Shown here piece by piece: positions 38,239 through 47,114 of a stretch of DNA of 64,000 nt. Source of the stretch: Halomonas sp. PR-M31 (GTDB lineage: Bacteria; Pseudomonadota; Gammaproteobacteria; Pseudomonadales; Halomonadaceae); assembly GCF_001039575.1 (NCBI RefSeq), contig NZ_JIBT01000030.1, positions 1 to 64,000 of the forward strand. The letters are read 5' to 3'. Each line of letters begins with the position of its first letter. The stretch's first letter is position 1. The notes below the pieces were generated by a model. It searched no databases, had not been told where the DNA came from, and was given only the letters and a program-made list of their open reading frames with translations. The position numbers and the translations under genes are program-made.

Positions 38239-38943
38239 ATGAACGCCAACAGAGATTGGCCAATCGGTGAGGCCGTACCCGATTGGCATGGTGCAAAACT
38301 ACCGGCGCGGGTTGTGCTGCAAGGCCGTTTCTGCCGAATCGAGCCTTTATCGGCGGAGCATCACGGCGATGCGCTATGGGGGGCCATGAATCTGCCGGGT
38401 GCTGAGCATAACTGGACCTATCTACCCTATGGTCCTTTCGCCGAGACAGCGTCCTACCGCGCTTGGTTAACAAACATGGCCGAATCGGAGGATCCTTTCT
38501 TCTTTGCCATTGTCGATGCACATACCCAGGACGCCGCTGGAGTGGCGAGCTTTCTGCGCATAGCACCTGGGCATGGCACCATCGAGGTAGGGCACATCAA
38601 TTTATCACCGCGGCTCCAGCGCCGTCCGGCGGCCACCGAGGCGATGTTTCTGATGATGCGCGATGCTTTTGCGCGGGGCTATCGACGCTACGAGTGGAAG
38701 TGCGATGCGCTCAACGAGCCGTCGCTTCGGGCAGCGGCGCGACTAGGTTTCACCTTCGAAGGGGTGTTTCGTCAAGCTGCGGTGATCAAAGGTCATAATC
38801 GCGATACGGCTTGGTTCTCGGTCATCGACAAGGAATGGCCGGCGCTCAAGAAGGCCTTTTTAACCTGGCTGGCGCCGAACAATTTTGATGCCGAGGGAAA
38901 ACAGCGTCAGTCGCTGACGTCGCTGACAATCGCGTTAAAGTAA
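38239..38943 (+). CDS. GNAT acetyltransferase, RimJ/RimL-like
   Basis: A 234-residue acetyltransferase of the Acetyltransf_3 type. GRFCRIEPLSAEHHGDALWGA is the usual start, and FAIVDAHTQDAAGVASFLRI is the beta hairpin. The CoA part includes EVGHINLSPRLQRRPAATEAMFLMMRDAF and YEWKCDALNEPSLRAAARLGFTFEG. The target is probably an amino group on a protein N-terminus or a small molecule; it is not known. It lies in a run of accessory genes with a second GNAT 31 bp downstream. Confidence 0.85.
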   Translation: MNANRDWPIGEAVPDWHGAKLPARVVLQGRFCRIEPLSAEHHGDALWGAMNLPGAEHNWTYLPYGPFAETASYRAWLTNMAESEDPFFFAIVDAHTQDAAGVASFLRIAPGHGTIEVGHINLSPRLQRRPAATEAMFLMMRDAFARGYRRYEWKCDALNEPSLRAAARLGFTFEGVFRQAAVIKGHNRDTAWFSVIDKEWPALKKAFLTWLAPNNFDAEGKQRQSLTSLTIALK

Positions 38944-38973
38944 CGCTACTTTTCTCCTTTTAAGAGCTTTTGT

Positions 38974-39429
38974 ATGCATATCCGACAGGCAGTAGCGGAA
39001 GATCTCAATGCGGTGCTCCCACTTCTTGAAGGCTATCGCGAATTCTACAAGCAGCCCCCCGACTCCCAGCGGGCGCGGGACTTCCTGCAGGCGCGCTTAG
39101 AGCGCAGCGATTCGGTGATTCTGCTGGCCGTTGATGAGCAGGGTCGGCCGTTGGGATTCACTCAGCTGTTTCCAACGCTCAACACGGTGCGCCTGGGAAC
39201 GCGCTGGATCCTCAATGATCTATTCGTCATCGAGAAAGCACGTCGGGACGGGGTTGGCAGGACCTTGCTCAAGGCCGCTCGCGCTCATTGTGAGGCGAAC
39301 GGCGTTGATGAGATGCGTCTTGCTACCCAAGTCGAGAATCACGCCGCTAAGGCGCTTTACGAGTCTTTGGGCTGGCAGAAGATCACCGCGTTCGAGCACT
39401 ATTCACTGCCGCTGAACCAAGACAAGTAG
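38974..39429 (+). CDS. GNAT family N-acetyltransferase
   Basis: A 151-residue single-domain GNAT. HIRQAVAEDLNAVLPLLEGYREFY starts the fold. LNDLFVIEKARRDGVGRTLLKAARAHC is the acetyl-CoA pyrophosphate loop, and TQVENHAAKALYESLGWQK is the C-terminal motif. The substrate is unknown. It is the second of two same-strand acetyltransferase genes and converges on a binding-protein gene. Confidence 0.87.
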   Translation: MHIRQAVAEDLNAVLPLLEGYREFYKQPPDSQRARDFLQARLERSDSVILLAVDEQGRPLGFTQLFPTLNTVRLGTRWILNDLFVIEKARRDGVGRTLLKAARAHCEANGVDEMRLATQVENHAAKALYESLGWQKITAFEHYSLPLNQDK

Positions 39430-39440
39430 GCGAGCAGCTT

Positions 39441-40421
39441 TCATTCACTGTTTTGTCGATCATCTTTTTTGGCGGCAGCGTCCGGTGGCATGAAACCGTA
39501 CTTGCTGTAGATTTTCTGTCCCTCCGGGCCGGTCAGAAAGTCCATGAACGCCTTGGCTGCCTCTTCGTGAGGTGCATCTTTCATGCGGGCCGCCACATAG
39601 GTGGCCGTTTTGTTTTCCGTATCGGGAATTTCGACAAGAGAGATGGCATGGTTTTTCATCTGCCCGTGGAACTTGGCCTCGGTGTACCACACGGCGCCCG
39701 CGTCACATTTTTTCTGCATGATACGTAGCGGCGTCTGGCGATGATGTATGACGGTCTTGAAGGCACTGCCGTCGTTTACCTTCTCTTGATAGATCTCACT
39801 AACCAAGGCTTTTCCGCCTGCTTCTTCCAGGGCAGGAATGATGGCGTGCTCTGCGATGCCCTCGAATTCCGGATCTGGCATGCACACCGATAGACCCGCC
39901 TGAGCCAGATCTTCCCAGTTCTCTACTTCATAGGGATTGCCTTTGTAGGTCATGATCGCCAGGCGGTTGCGGGCGTAGGGCCGGGTCTCGGCGAACCAGC
40001 CGCGCTGCTTTTGCAGATCCTCGACCCGGCCGCTGCCGGCAGTGAAAATGTCCGGTTTCAGATGGATGCGCATGTTACCGAATACCAGAGCGCCATTCTC
40101 GATCTGATTGACCAGCTTGCCAGGCGGCAGGGTTTCGGCAAATACGCGCTGATAATCAGGGTGCGCCTTCTTGAAGGCCTGCAACAGTTCATTGACCACC
40201 ATGTACTGATTGCCGGCAAAGAAGATCACCAGCTGGGGATCGTTGACGTCCCCGTGCAGATCCGGGGCGTTATCGATACCCGGGACGTGAAAAGCGTAGC
40301 CGTCGGGACGTGCTTCGCTCCAAGGGGGCTGCACGGAGGCAGCCAAGGCGGCGGTAGCAAACGACAGGGCTAGCAGGCCAGTTCCAAGCTGCTTGCTCAA
40401 TGAATACAGACGAGTGTTCAT
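39441..40421 (-). CDS. Periplasmic ModA-like substrate-binding protein (orphan)
   Basis: A 326-residue protein with a signal peptide (residues ~10-28, cleavage after AALA). It has a two-lobe binding-protein fold: PQLVIFFAGNQYMVVNELLQAFKKAHPDY, DIFTAGSGRVEDLQ, and PHEEAAKAFMDFLTGPEGQKIYSKYGFMPP. The end resembles molybdate/sulfate-type binding proteins. No ABC permease or ATPase gene is adjacent, so it may work with a distant transporter or as a sensor. The ligand is not known. Confidence 0.75.
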   Translation of the reverse strand: MNTRLYSLSKQLGTGLLALSFATAALAASVQPPWSEARPDGYAFHVPGIDNAPDLHGDVNDPQLVIFFAGNQYMVVNELLQAFKKAHPDYQRVFAETLPPGKLVNQIENGALVFGNMRIHLKPDIFTAGSGRVEDLQKQRGWFAETRPYARNRLAIMTYKGNPYEVENWEDLAQAGLSVCMPDPEFEGIAEHAIIPALEEAGGKALVSEIYQEKVNDGSAFKTVIHHRQTPLRIMQKKCDAGAVWYTEAKFHGQMKNHAISLVEIPDTENKTATYVAARMKDAPHEEAAKAFMDFLTGPEGQKIYSKYGFMPPDAAAKKDDRQNSE

Positions 40422-40472
40422 TCCTTAAACCTCTTTTTGTCTACACGCTTCGACATCCGTGCGATAGACGAC

Positions 40473-41243
40473 TCAGTTCATGTACCAGCCGTGGCTTGCC
40501 ACCACGGATTGGCCGGTCAGGGCGTTGGTGGGGAAGGCGGCGAGAAACAGCGCCAGCTCCGCGATGTCGCTGGTTTGGGTGAACTCCTTGTCCACGGTAC
40601 CGCCCAGCATAACGTTGTCGCGCACCTCCTGTTCGGAGATGCCCAGGTTTTCCGCCTGCTCGGGAATCTGTTTCTTGACCAGCGGAGTCTCGACGAATCC
40701 AGGGCAAATGACGTTGGAACGCACGCCATATTTAGCCCCTTCCACCGCCATCACCCGGGCCAGACCCAGAAGGCCGTGCTTAGCGGTCACATAGGCGGAT
40801 TTGAGCGGTGAGGCTTCCTTGGAGTGCACGGAGCCCATGTAGAGCAGCACGCCGGAATTCTGCTTGTACATGTGCTTGATACAGGCCTTTGTGGTCAAGA
40901 AGGCACCGTCCAGATGGATCGAGGTCAGCTTCTTCCACTCATCAAAAGGAAAATCCTCGACCCGATGCACGATTTGAATGCCAGCGTTGGACAGTAGAAT
41001 GTCGATGCTGCCCCACTTCTCGGCAACCTTGTCCACGCCGTCGTTGACGGACTGCTCATCGGTGACGTCCATTTCCACGGCCATGGCCTGATCACCAAGC
41101 TCACTGGCTGCTTTCTTGGCGCTATCCATGTTCACGTCGGCGATGGCCACTCGTCCACCGGCCTCGACGAAGCGCTGAGCGATCTCATAGCCGATGCCAC
41201 TGGCACCACCGGTAATGACTGCCACCTTTCCATTCAATTTCAT
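40473..41243 (-). CDS. 3-hydroxybutyrate dehydrogenase
   Basis: A 256-residue SDR that most resembles D-3-hydroxybutyrate dehydrogenase (NAD-linked, acetoacetate to 3-hydroxybutyrate). [24 protein letters not shown] binds [24 protein letters not shown] contains the catalytic Ser-Tyr-Lys, and the C-terminal [16 protein letters not shown] is typical of this enzyme. AAGGAG lies upstream of the ATG at 41243. It could serve polyhydroxybutyrate turnover, which is common in halophiles; that is inference. Confidence 0.83.
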   Translation of the reverse strand: MKLNGKVAVITGGASGIGYEIAQRFVEAGGRVAIADVNMDSAKKAASELGDQAMAVEMDVTDEQSVNDGVDKVAEKWGSIDILLSNAGIQIVHRVEDFPFDEWKKLTSIHLDGAFLTTKACIKHMYKQNSGVLLYMGSVHSKEASPLKSAYVTAKHGLLGLARVMAVEGAKYGVRSNVICPGFVETPLVKKQIPEQAENLGISEQEVRDNVMLGGTVDKEFTQTSDIAELALFLAAFPTNALTGQSVVASHGWYMN

Positions 41244-41768
41244 GCTGCCTGCTCCTTGTGTTGTCGTACTCTCTTTGCACCACTGTCTGCAGGAACAGCA
41301 TAGTGCGCAATAGCGATCTTGCATCTGTCGACGAACTTAATAGGGGTCGAACACTCACGTTCTTTTGTTGTCGACGGCGCCAGCCAGTTGGGATGTTGCA
41401 TCTCCCTGTTCATATCCGTATATCCTTCCCGCCAATGATCCTACATGCAAGCGCGCGAGAACCGATACTCCTTGGCTTGGGATTCATAGCGTTACGCTTG
41501 TAGATCAGGTGTACGACGTTTACCGAGCGTTGCCCACTCATGGCGAACCATTCATGCATCCCCTGCAACCAACGTAGCATGCTAACTGAAGCTAATTGTA
41601 TCCAATCCGTAAAGGAAATTTGCAAATTTTTCATCGTCGCTTGATCTATTGGTTCAGTTGCCGAGAGCGATGACTCGATGGGCTCATGTCAGAATGGCTA
41701 GGTTATACTGAGCTGGCTTTACGAGCGTGAAGCCGAACAATACTTGCCATCGCTGCCAGAGAGTTCTC
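41244..41768. other. 525-bp gap without a supported gene
   Basis: The sequence between the 3-hydroxybutyrate dehydrogenase and pyrC' has mixed composition and no convincing gene; short frames at 41258-41577 and 41410-41634 have no family features. A segment at 41471-41502 resembles one at 47911-47940 (see findings). The gap must hold the promoters of both divergent genes. Confidence 0.5.
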
Positions 41769-43070
41769 ATGAGTGCCGATCGTTCCGTTACCCCTGTCTC
41801 TTTCGTTTTCACTGGCGCCCGCCTGATCGATCCATTCAATCGAATTGATACCTATGCTGATCTGGCGATCGAGGCAGGACGCATCGTTGCGCTCGATCAT
41901 GCAGAAGAAGGCTCGCTGCCGTATCGGGATGTCAATGGCTGCGTAATCACCCCCGGGCTTATCGATATTGGCGCTCATTTGCGTGAGCCGGGGCCGCGCT
42001 ACAAGGGCAGCCTCGAGAGCGAGTCCGCTGCCGCCTTGGCCGGCGGCTATACCCGTATCGCGCCGCGCCCGGACACCAGCCCTGTGCTCGATAGCGCCGC
42101 CCATGTGCGTACGCTCAAGGAGCGGGCCAGCGAGATCGATGGGGTGCGCCTGATTCCCTTGGGAGCGTTGACACAAGGCCTGGAAGGCCAGTTGCTCGCC
42201 AACATGGCGGGCCTAAAGGGTGCCGGCTGCGTGGCCCTGACCAATCTGCGCCGGCCGCTGGCGGATACGCGGGTACTGCGCCGTTGCCTCGAGTACGCCG
42301 CCACTTTCGATATTCCGGTGATCTTTCATCCGGAAGATGCAGCGCTGGCGGCGGGGGGCTGTGCTCATGAAGGCAGCGTAGCCTCCCGTCTAGGCCTGCC
42401 CGGCATTCCGGCGACTGCGGAAACCACGGCGCTGGCCCAGTGGCTGTTGCTGATCGAGCAGACCGGTGTGCGTGCCCATGCGGCTCATCTCTCCTGTGCC
42501 CGCAGCGTCACGCTGATCGAGCAGGCCAAGCAGCAAGGCCTGCCCGTCACCTGCGATGTCACCATGGCCCATCTGCACTGGAGCGATGCGGCATTGGAAG
42601 GCTTTGATACGCTGTTTCATCTGCAGCCGCCGCTGCGTACCCAGGCGGATCGCGAAGCCTTGCGGAACGGCGTGAAGCAAGGTGTGATCGATGCCATCGT
42701 CAGCGGCCACCTGCCACACGAGCAGGCCGCCAAGATGGCGCCTTTTGCCGCCTCGGAGCCGGGCATGAGCACCCTGGAAACTCTCTGGGCAATGGGATGG
42801 GCTCTGGTTGAAGAAGGCGTTTTCGATGCCGCCACGCTGATCAGATGTTTGACGACAGGCCCGGCCCGAGTGCTGGGGCTGGCGCCTGGGACGCTTGCCT
42901 CTGGCGAGTCCGCCGAGCTTGCCGTTTTCGACCCGGCCTATCGTTGGACACCGGATGATACGACACTTCACTCGGCGGGACGCAACACGCCGCTATTGAA
43001 CCGGTCGCTGAACGGACGGTGCACATTGACGCTGTCAGAAGGGAAAGTGCGCTTCGACGCTAACAATTGA
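41769..43070 (+). CDS. pyrX: Dihydroorotase-like protein PyrC' (catalytically inactive)
   Basis: A 433-residue amidohydrolase-fold protein of the PyrC'/PyrX type. In Pseudomonas this protein is a structural partner that holds PyrB in an active dodecamer and has no dihydroorotase activity. The inactive state can be read here. The usual DxHxH zinc motif is DIGAHLREPG (first His lost), and the ATDHAPH motif is VSGHLPHEQAAK (Asp lost). The start is at 41769 (MSADRSV), though upstream frames are open. In relatives the gene follows pyrB directly; here 5.5 kb of accessory genes lie between. Confidence 0.87.
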   Translation: MSADRSVTPVSFVFTGARLIDPFNRIDTYADLAIEAGRIVALDHAEEGSLPYRDVNGCVITPGLIDIGAHLREPGPRYKGSLESESAAALAGGYTRIAPRPDTSPVLDSAAHVRTLKERASEIDGVRLIPLGALTQGLEGQLLANMAGLKGAGCVALTNLRRPLADTRVLRRCLEYAATFDIPVIFHPEDAALAAGGCAHEGSVASRLGLPGIPATAETTALAQWLLLIEQTGVRAHAAHLSCARSVTLIEQAKQQGLPVTCDVTMAHLHWSDAALEGFDTLFHLQPPLRTQADREALRNGVKQGVIDAIVSGHLPHEQAAKMAPFAASEPGMSTLETLWAMGWALVEEGVFDAATLIRCLTTGPARVLGLAPGTLASGESAELAVFDPAYRWTPDDTTLHSAGRNTPLLNRSLNGRCTLTLSEGKVRFDANN

Positions 43071-43144
43071 AACTATGTTGACGCGAATCAATGAGTCGCC
43101 CTCCAAGACGTTGATACTTTCGAACATCAACAAGAGAGGTATCG

Positions 43145-43588
43145 ATGACTACTCGACAGCACTCATCCCACACGTCTGTCTCGTATGCTCGTAAGAGCTT
43201 CACGGAGCATGTACAAGGACCCGGCATCGTCCATCAAATGGCATTACTGGAACCGGCGATGCTCAACGAACTGATCAGTGATCTTAGAGCACCATTGAAT
43301 GCCAATTTCGAGCGCGCCGTCGAAATCATTCTGGATCAAGGTGAGTTGTCTACCTTTGATGCTACCAGAACGCTGCTGCCTGCCATGCTCGAGCGCTTTG
43401 GACTGGCACTGGAAGATTACGGCACCCGACCGGAAAGCCTGACAGCACTCGCCAAGACCTGCAGGTGCTGTCCCAAACATGGACGTTGCTGGCAGACCTT
43501 GCGCAGTGATGCGGATGCCACGGCGTGTCGTAAGCTCTGTCCCAGCGGCGCCATGATTGCTCGAGACGCTGCCGGCCTGCCTGAATAG
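43145..43588 (+). CDS. Hypothetical protein with C-terminal Cys cluster (DUF6455-like?)
   Basis: A 147-residue protein I do not recognise with confidence. The first half is plain helical sequence (MLNELISDLRAPLNANFERAVEII). The C-terminal third has CRCCPKHGRCW and then ACRKLCPSGA, six cysteines in a pattern that could bind a metal. Small proteins of the DUF6455 type have a similar C-x2-C...C...CP pattern, which is my best guess. AGAGG precedes the ATG. It lies between pyrC' and the convergent iclR gene. Confidence 0.6.
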   Translation: MTTRQHSSHTSVSYARKSFTEHVQGPGIVHQMALLEPAMLNELISDLRAPLNANFERAVEIILDQGELSTFDATRTLLPAMLERFGLALEDYGTRPESLTALAKTCRCCPKHGRCWQTLRSDADATACRKLCPSGAMIARDAAGLPE

Positions 43589-43619
43589 CGTGCATGTTGT
43601 TGTGTTTATCAGAATGACG

Positions 43620-44465
43620 TCAGGCTTGGACGGCCTCTTCCAGCTGCGGTATACGACCGCCGATTCGTAGCGTGATCTCTCGGGCGGCACGTCCCACCAG
43701 CCCGCCAAGCTCCACCAGTCGTGATTCCGGTATGCGAGCCACCGGCCCGGAAACGGAAATGGCCGCCAAGGGCGCGCCATGTTCGTCATGAATCGAGGCC
43801 GCCACGCAGTTGAGCCCGATGGCATGTTCCTGCCGGTCACAGGCATAGCCCTGACGGCGAATTTCCGCCAGGCTCTTGTGCAAGCGAGCAGGCGTATCTA
43901 GCGTGTTCTCGGTGACGCGATTGAGGCCCCGGGTCTGAAGAATGCGTTCGATCTCCCGTTCAGGCAGCCAGGCGAGCAACGCCTTGCCGATACCCGAGGC
44001 GTGCAGCGGGGCCCGGGAACCCAAACGGGTGATCATGCGCATCATCTGAGGCGATTCGCTCTGGGCGAGAAATACCGCCATGCCCTCATCGCGTATGCCC
44101 ATGTTGGCGGTCTCGCCGCTCTCCTGGGTCAATTGACGCAGGAAAGGGCGCGCCGTGGCGACGTAATCTCGGGCTTCAAGAAAGGTATTGCCGATCTGAA
44201 AGGTCTTGACCCCGATCTTCCATAAGCCGAGATCGGTATCCTGGGTAATAAAGCCTTGTTTGTACAACGCTTGAAGCAACCGATGCGTCGTGGAAGGCGC
44301 AAGCCCCACTATTTGAGCGATGTCAGAAAGGCCCAGCCCCGCAGGAGTAGCGGCGAGCCCTTCAAGGATCGTCAAACCGCGGACCAGCGACTGGCTATGA
44401 CCGCCGCCGCTCTTGCTGGCAGCACCGGCCGGGCGCCCAACCGGTTTGCGTTTGCTTTCTGTCAT
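43620..44465 (-). CDS. IclR-family regulator (AllR/IclR-like)
   Basis: A 281-residue regulator with an N-terminal winged helix-turn-helix (LVRGLTILEGLAATPAGLGLSDIAQIVGLAPSTTHRLLQAL, ~residues 28-68) and a C-terminal IclR effector domain (RDYVATARPFLRQLTQESGETANMGI onward). E. coli AllR, from the same family, senses glyoxylate and represses gcl and allantoin genes. The setting here, beside uraD and with a matching operator upstream of itself, gcl and the purine permease, supports a similar role. A basic Ser/Gly-rich tail precedes the HTH. The effector is inferred. Confidence 0.88.
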   Translation of the reverse strand: MTESKRKPVGRPAGAASKSGGGHSQSLVRGLTILEGLAATPAGLGLSDIAQIVGLAPSTTHRLLQALYKQGFITQDTDLGLWKIGVKTFQIGNTFLEARDYVATARPFLRQLTQESGETANMGIRDEGMAVFLAQSESPQMMRMITRLGSRAPLHASGIGKALLAWLPEREIERILQTRGLNRVTENTLDTPARLHKSLAEIRRQGYACDRQEHAIGLNCVAASIHDEHGAPLAAISVSGPVARIPESRLVELGGLVGRAAREITLRIGGRIPQLEEAVQA

Positions 44466-44536
44466 GCCCGCTCTCCTTAACGCGAGTTTTCTTGACGCTC
44501 AAGCATACACACTCCTGCAGCAGCTGTCCGGCACTT

Positions 44537-44551
44537 TGGAAAAGGTTTCCA
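44537..44551. promoter_or_regulatory. Candidate IclR-type operator, iclR promoter
   Basis: TGGAAAAGGTTTCCA has perfect 6-bp arms (TGGAAA/TTTCCA) with a 3-bp spacer. It is the same length as the sites before the NCS2 permease and gcl. It lies 72 bp upstream of the iclR start and suggests autoregulation. Confidence 0.55.
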
Positions 44552-44583
44552 TTATGTTTTCTTGATCGCCCGGTCATTGAAAA

Positions 44584-45111
44584 CTAACGGGTTGCGCGAT
44601 CCTCCAAACGAAAACGCGCGATCTGGTTGATCTGTTCGATAGCGGTACGCCGCTCTTCTTCCTGAGAGTGCTCGAGACGCGTTTCGAACGCGGCCAGGAT
44701 CTTGTGACGATCACTGCCTTTGACCGCCATCACGAAGGGAAAACCAAAGCGAGACGTATAGGCTTCGTTATAACGATGAAAGCGTTCGAACTCTTCCGGG
44801 GAACACTGATCGAGGCCCGCGCCCGCTTGTTCCCGAGTAGAGTCATCGGTCAGCTCACCGCTTTTGGCTGCCTTGCCTGCCAGATCCGGGTGAGCACGAA
44901 TCACCTCCAGCTGGCGTTCGGCAGACGCACTCGTAAGAACTTTGCCCATGGCGTCAGCCAGGCCATGAGGCGTGTCCTGCTCTTCACTAAATCCCTTGTC
45001 CCAGGCCAGCTCAGCGACCCAGGGAGAGTGCTCATAGATGTCGCCGTACTGCTTGACGAAAGCGTCCTGGTCCAGGGTGCTGGGGCGAGGGGAGAGGTAG
45101 GGGGTGGTCAT
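44584..45111 (-). CDS. uraD: 2-oxo-4-hydroxy-4-carboxy-5-ureidoimidazoline (OHCU) decarboxylase
   Basis: UraD decarboxylates OHCU to S-allantoin, the third step of urate breakdown. The catalytic His lies in VIRAHPDLAGKAAKSGELT, and FHRYNEAYTSRFGFPFVMAVKG is the family signature. The start at 45111 has AGGAG upstream and gives 175 residues; the frame runs to 45255, but that part is AT-rich promoter DNA. It is divergent from uraH, the enzyme for the preceding step, with a candidate GntR operator between. Confidence 0.95.
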   Translation of the reverse strand: MTTPYLSPRPSTLDQDAFVKQYGDIYEHSPWVAELAWDKGFSEEQDTPHGLADAMGKVLTSASAERQLEVIRAHPDLAGKAAKSGELTDDSTREQAGAGLDQCSPEEFERFHRYNEAYTSRFGFPFVMAVKGSDRHKILAAFETRLEHSQEEERRTAIEQINQIARFRLEDRATR

Positions 45112-45200
45112 GAAATGGCTCCTATTTGTAGTGCCTGCTGTGATGAACGTCGTGCTGAACAAGGTGTCACATAAATGTTGTATGACAAAATAGAACAAAA

Positions 45201-45210
45201 GTGTATACAA
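45201..45210. promoter_or_regulatory. Candidate GntR (FadR-type) operator, uraD/uraH
   Basis: GTGTATACAA lies in the divergent promoter region of uraD and uraH. It matches the motif upstream of the permease, gntR, hpxA and puuE. It could control both directions. Confidence 0.5.
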
Positions 45211-45317
45211 AAAAGCTTTGAAATGTATTTCTTTTAGCGCTAAAACGGTACTCAACGAGTAAAAAGCCTACTCTACTTCTTTATTCTTAGCCCAATGCTA
45301 CCTAGGAGCGCAATAAT

Positions 45318-45671
45318 ATGGGACGCCTGACAACACACGTGCTGGACACTGCCTTGGGTCGCCCAGGCAACGGTTTGAAAATCGAGATATTTCGCATCGA
45401 AGGCGAGAACCGCACTCGGCTGGGCGAGGTAATCACTAACGACGATGGTCGCTGCGACGCGCCGATTCTGGAAGGTGCGGATTTCACTGCCGGTGAGTAT
45501 GAGCTGCTGTTTCATGCCGGGGACTATCTGGATGGTCAGCAGGTTGCCGGAAACAAGCCGCGCTTTCTCGATCGCATTCCGCTGCGTTTCGGCGTCGCCA
45601 ATGCCGACGAGCATTACCACGTACCGCTATTGCTATCGCCCTATAGTTACTCCACCTATCGCGGTAGCTGA
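45318..45671 (+). CDS. uraH: 5-hydroxyisourate hydrolase (transthyretin-like)
   Basis: UraH hydrolyses 5-hydroxyisourate to OHCU, the second step of urate breakdown. [22 protein letters not shown] with its catalytic His and the C-terminal YRGS tetrapeptide are diagnostic. [19 protein letters not shown] is the conserved end. The 117-residue protein has no signal peptide, so it is cytoplasmic. TAGGAGCG lies upstream of the ATG. puuD follows after 74 bp. Confidence 0.97.
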   Translation: MGRLTTHVLDTALGRPGNGLKIEIFRIEGENRTRLGEVITNDDGRCDAPILEGADFTAGEYELLFHAGDYLDGQQVAGNKPRFLDRIPLRFGVANADEHYHVPLLLSPYSYSTYRGS

Positions 45672-45745
45672 TTAGTACCAACGCTAGATAGCACCGGCCC
45701 CTCCCCTGGGCAAGCGACAATAATCACAGTTGAAGAGAGTTCACC

Positions 45746-47023
45746 ATGGAAGCCTATCTACTGGAATTCGGCAACATGCTGTTGCGCTGGCTGCATGTCA
45801 TCGCCGCCATCGCCTGGATCGGCGAATCGATCTACTTCGTAATGCTGGATAATGGCCTGAAGTCGCCTCGAGCGGCGGAAGACAAGCAAAAAGGCGTGTT
45901 CGGTGAGATGTGGGCCGTGCACGGCGGCGGTTTCTATCACAACCAAAAATATGCCACTGCCCCGGCGAAGCTGCCGGACGATCTGCATTGGTCGTTCTGG
46001 AAAGCCTATACCACCTGGCTTTCCGGTTTTGCGTTGTTCGCACTTCTGTATCTGGCAAGCCCCAGCATCTATCTGGTCAATCCTTCCAGCAGCTGGGAGT
46101 GGGCCGCCAACATGACCGGCTGGCAAGCCAATGTGGCAGCGGTGCTATTCCTGCTGTTGGGTTGGGTCATCTACAACGAGCTGTGCAAGCGTATCAGTCC
46201 CAATATGGAACGCGATGGCGTATTGAGCATTGCCGTGGCGGTAATGATGGTCGTGGTGTCCTACATCAGCGTGCACCTGTTCGCTGGACGTGCCGCCTTC
46301 CTGTTGACCGGCGCGGTGATGGCGACCGCCATGTCCGCCAACGTGTTTTTCTGGATCATTCCTGGGCAGCGGCGCATGGTCAAAGCCATGAAGGCCGGTG
46401 AAACCCCCAATCCCATCGACGGCAAGCGCGGCAAGCAGCGTTCGGTTCACAATACCTATTTTACCCTGCCGGTCGTGCTGTTGATGCTCAGCAATCACTA
46501 CTCGTTCATGTACACCCATGACTATGCCTGGGTCATCATGGCGCTGTTCATCTTCGCCGGTGCATTAATTCGCCAGTTCTTCGTGCTCATGCATCAGGGT
46601 AATATTCGTCTCGCCTATCCTGCGGCTGGCGCGGCCTTGATCCTGGTGGCGGTATGGGTTGCCTCGCCGAACATGCAGTCTGCCGCCCCGGACAGCCAGC
46701 CGACTGCGTCCGCGAATGCCAACGCGGAGACACAAGGTGATGACGCAATGGCGACTGCCGGCGCCGATGGACCCATCGATATTGCAAGAATTCAGGTCAT
46801 CATGAACGAACGCTGTGTTCAGTGTCACGCCAAGCAGCCTTCTCATGCGGGTTTTGCGGCGGCACCGGCGGGTATTCTACTGGACAGTGAACGTCACACG
46901 ACGATACAGGCTCAGATGGTCAAGCAGGTAGTGGCGAGCGGTTATATGCCGCTGGGCAATATCACCAAGATCACCGATGAAGAGCGGGCAACGATTGCGG
47001 CCTGGAAACCAGAGCCACTTTAA
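45746..47023 (+). CDS. puuD: Urate hydroxylase PuuD (membrane urate oxidase with cytochrome c tail)
   Basis: PuuD oxidises urate to 5-hydroxyisourate at the inner membrane. The N-terminal part has about eight helices with conserved sequences LLRWLHVIAAIAWIGESIYFVMLD and WAVHGGGFYHNQKY, the DUF989 type. A linker of low complexity (~residues 310-345) leads to a C-terminal cytochrome c domain with the heme motif CVQCH and a distal Met in SGYMPLGN. Electrons therefore probably go to the respiratory chain rather than to O2. Length is 425 residues, normal for PuuD. This replaces the soluble urate oxidases used elsewhere. Confidence 0.95.
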   Translation: MEAYLLEFGNMLLRWLHVIAAIAWIGESIYFVMLDNGLKSPRAAEDKQKGVFGEMWAVHGGGFYHNQKYATAPAKLPDDLHWSFWKAYTTWLSGFALFALLYLASPSIYLVNPSSSWEWAANMTGWQANVAAVLFLLLGWVIYNELCKRISPNMERDGVLSIAVAVMMVVVSYISVHLFAGRAAFLLTGAVMATAMSANVFFWIIPGQRRMVKAMKAGETPNPIDGKRGKQRSVHNTYFTLPVVLLMLSNHYSFMYTHDYAWVIMALFIFAGALIRQFFVLMHQGNIRLAYPAAGAALILVAVWVASPNMQSAAPDSQPTASANANAETQGDDAMATAGADGPIDIARIQVIMNERCVQCHAKQPSHAGFAAAPAGILLDSERHTTIQAQMVKQVVASGYMPLGNITKITDEERATIAAWKPEPL

Positions 47024-47052
47024 CGCTGCCATGCAATAGCCAAAAAGACGAG

Positions 47053-47097
47053 CGACTCTGGGCATCCATTAACGTATACAATGGATGTCCAGAGTCG
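47053..47097. promoter_or_regulatory. 18-bp hairpin with GntR-type operator at its loop, puuD-gntR gap
   Basis: CGACTCTGGGCATCCATT (47053-47070) pairs with AATGGATGTCCAGAGTCG (47080-47097), with one G:U pair. The loop is AACGTATAC. The operator-like ACGTATACAA (47072-47081) straddles the loop and right arm. TTT follows the stem, so it may also end the puuD transcript. It is 17 bp from the gntR ATG. Confidence 0.65.
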
Positions 47098-47114
47098 TTT
47101 GACGAGGAAAAGGT

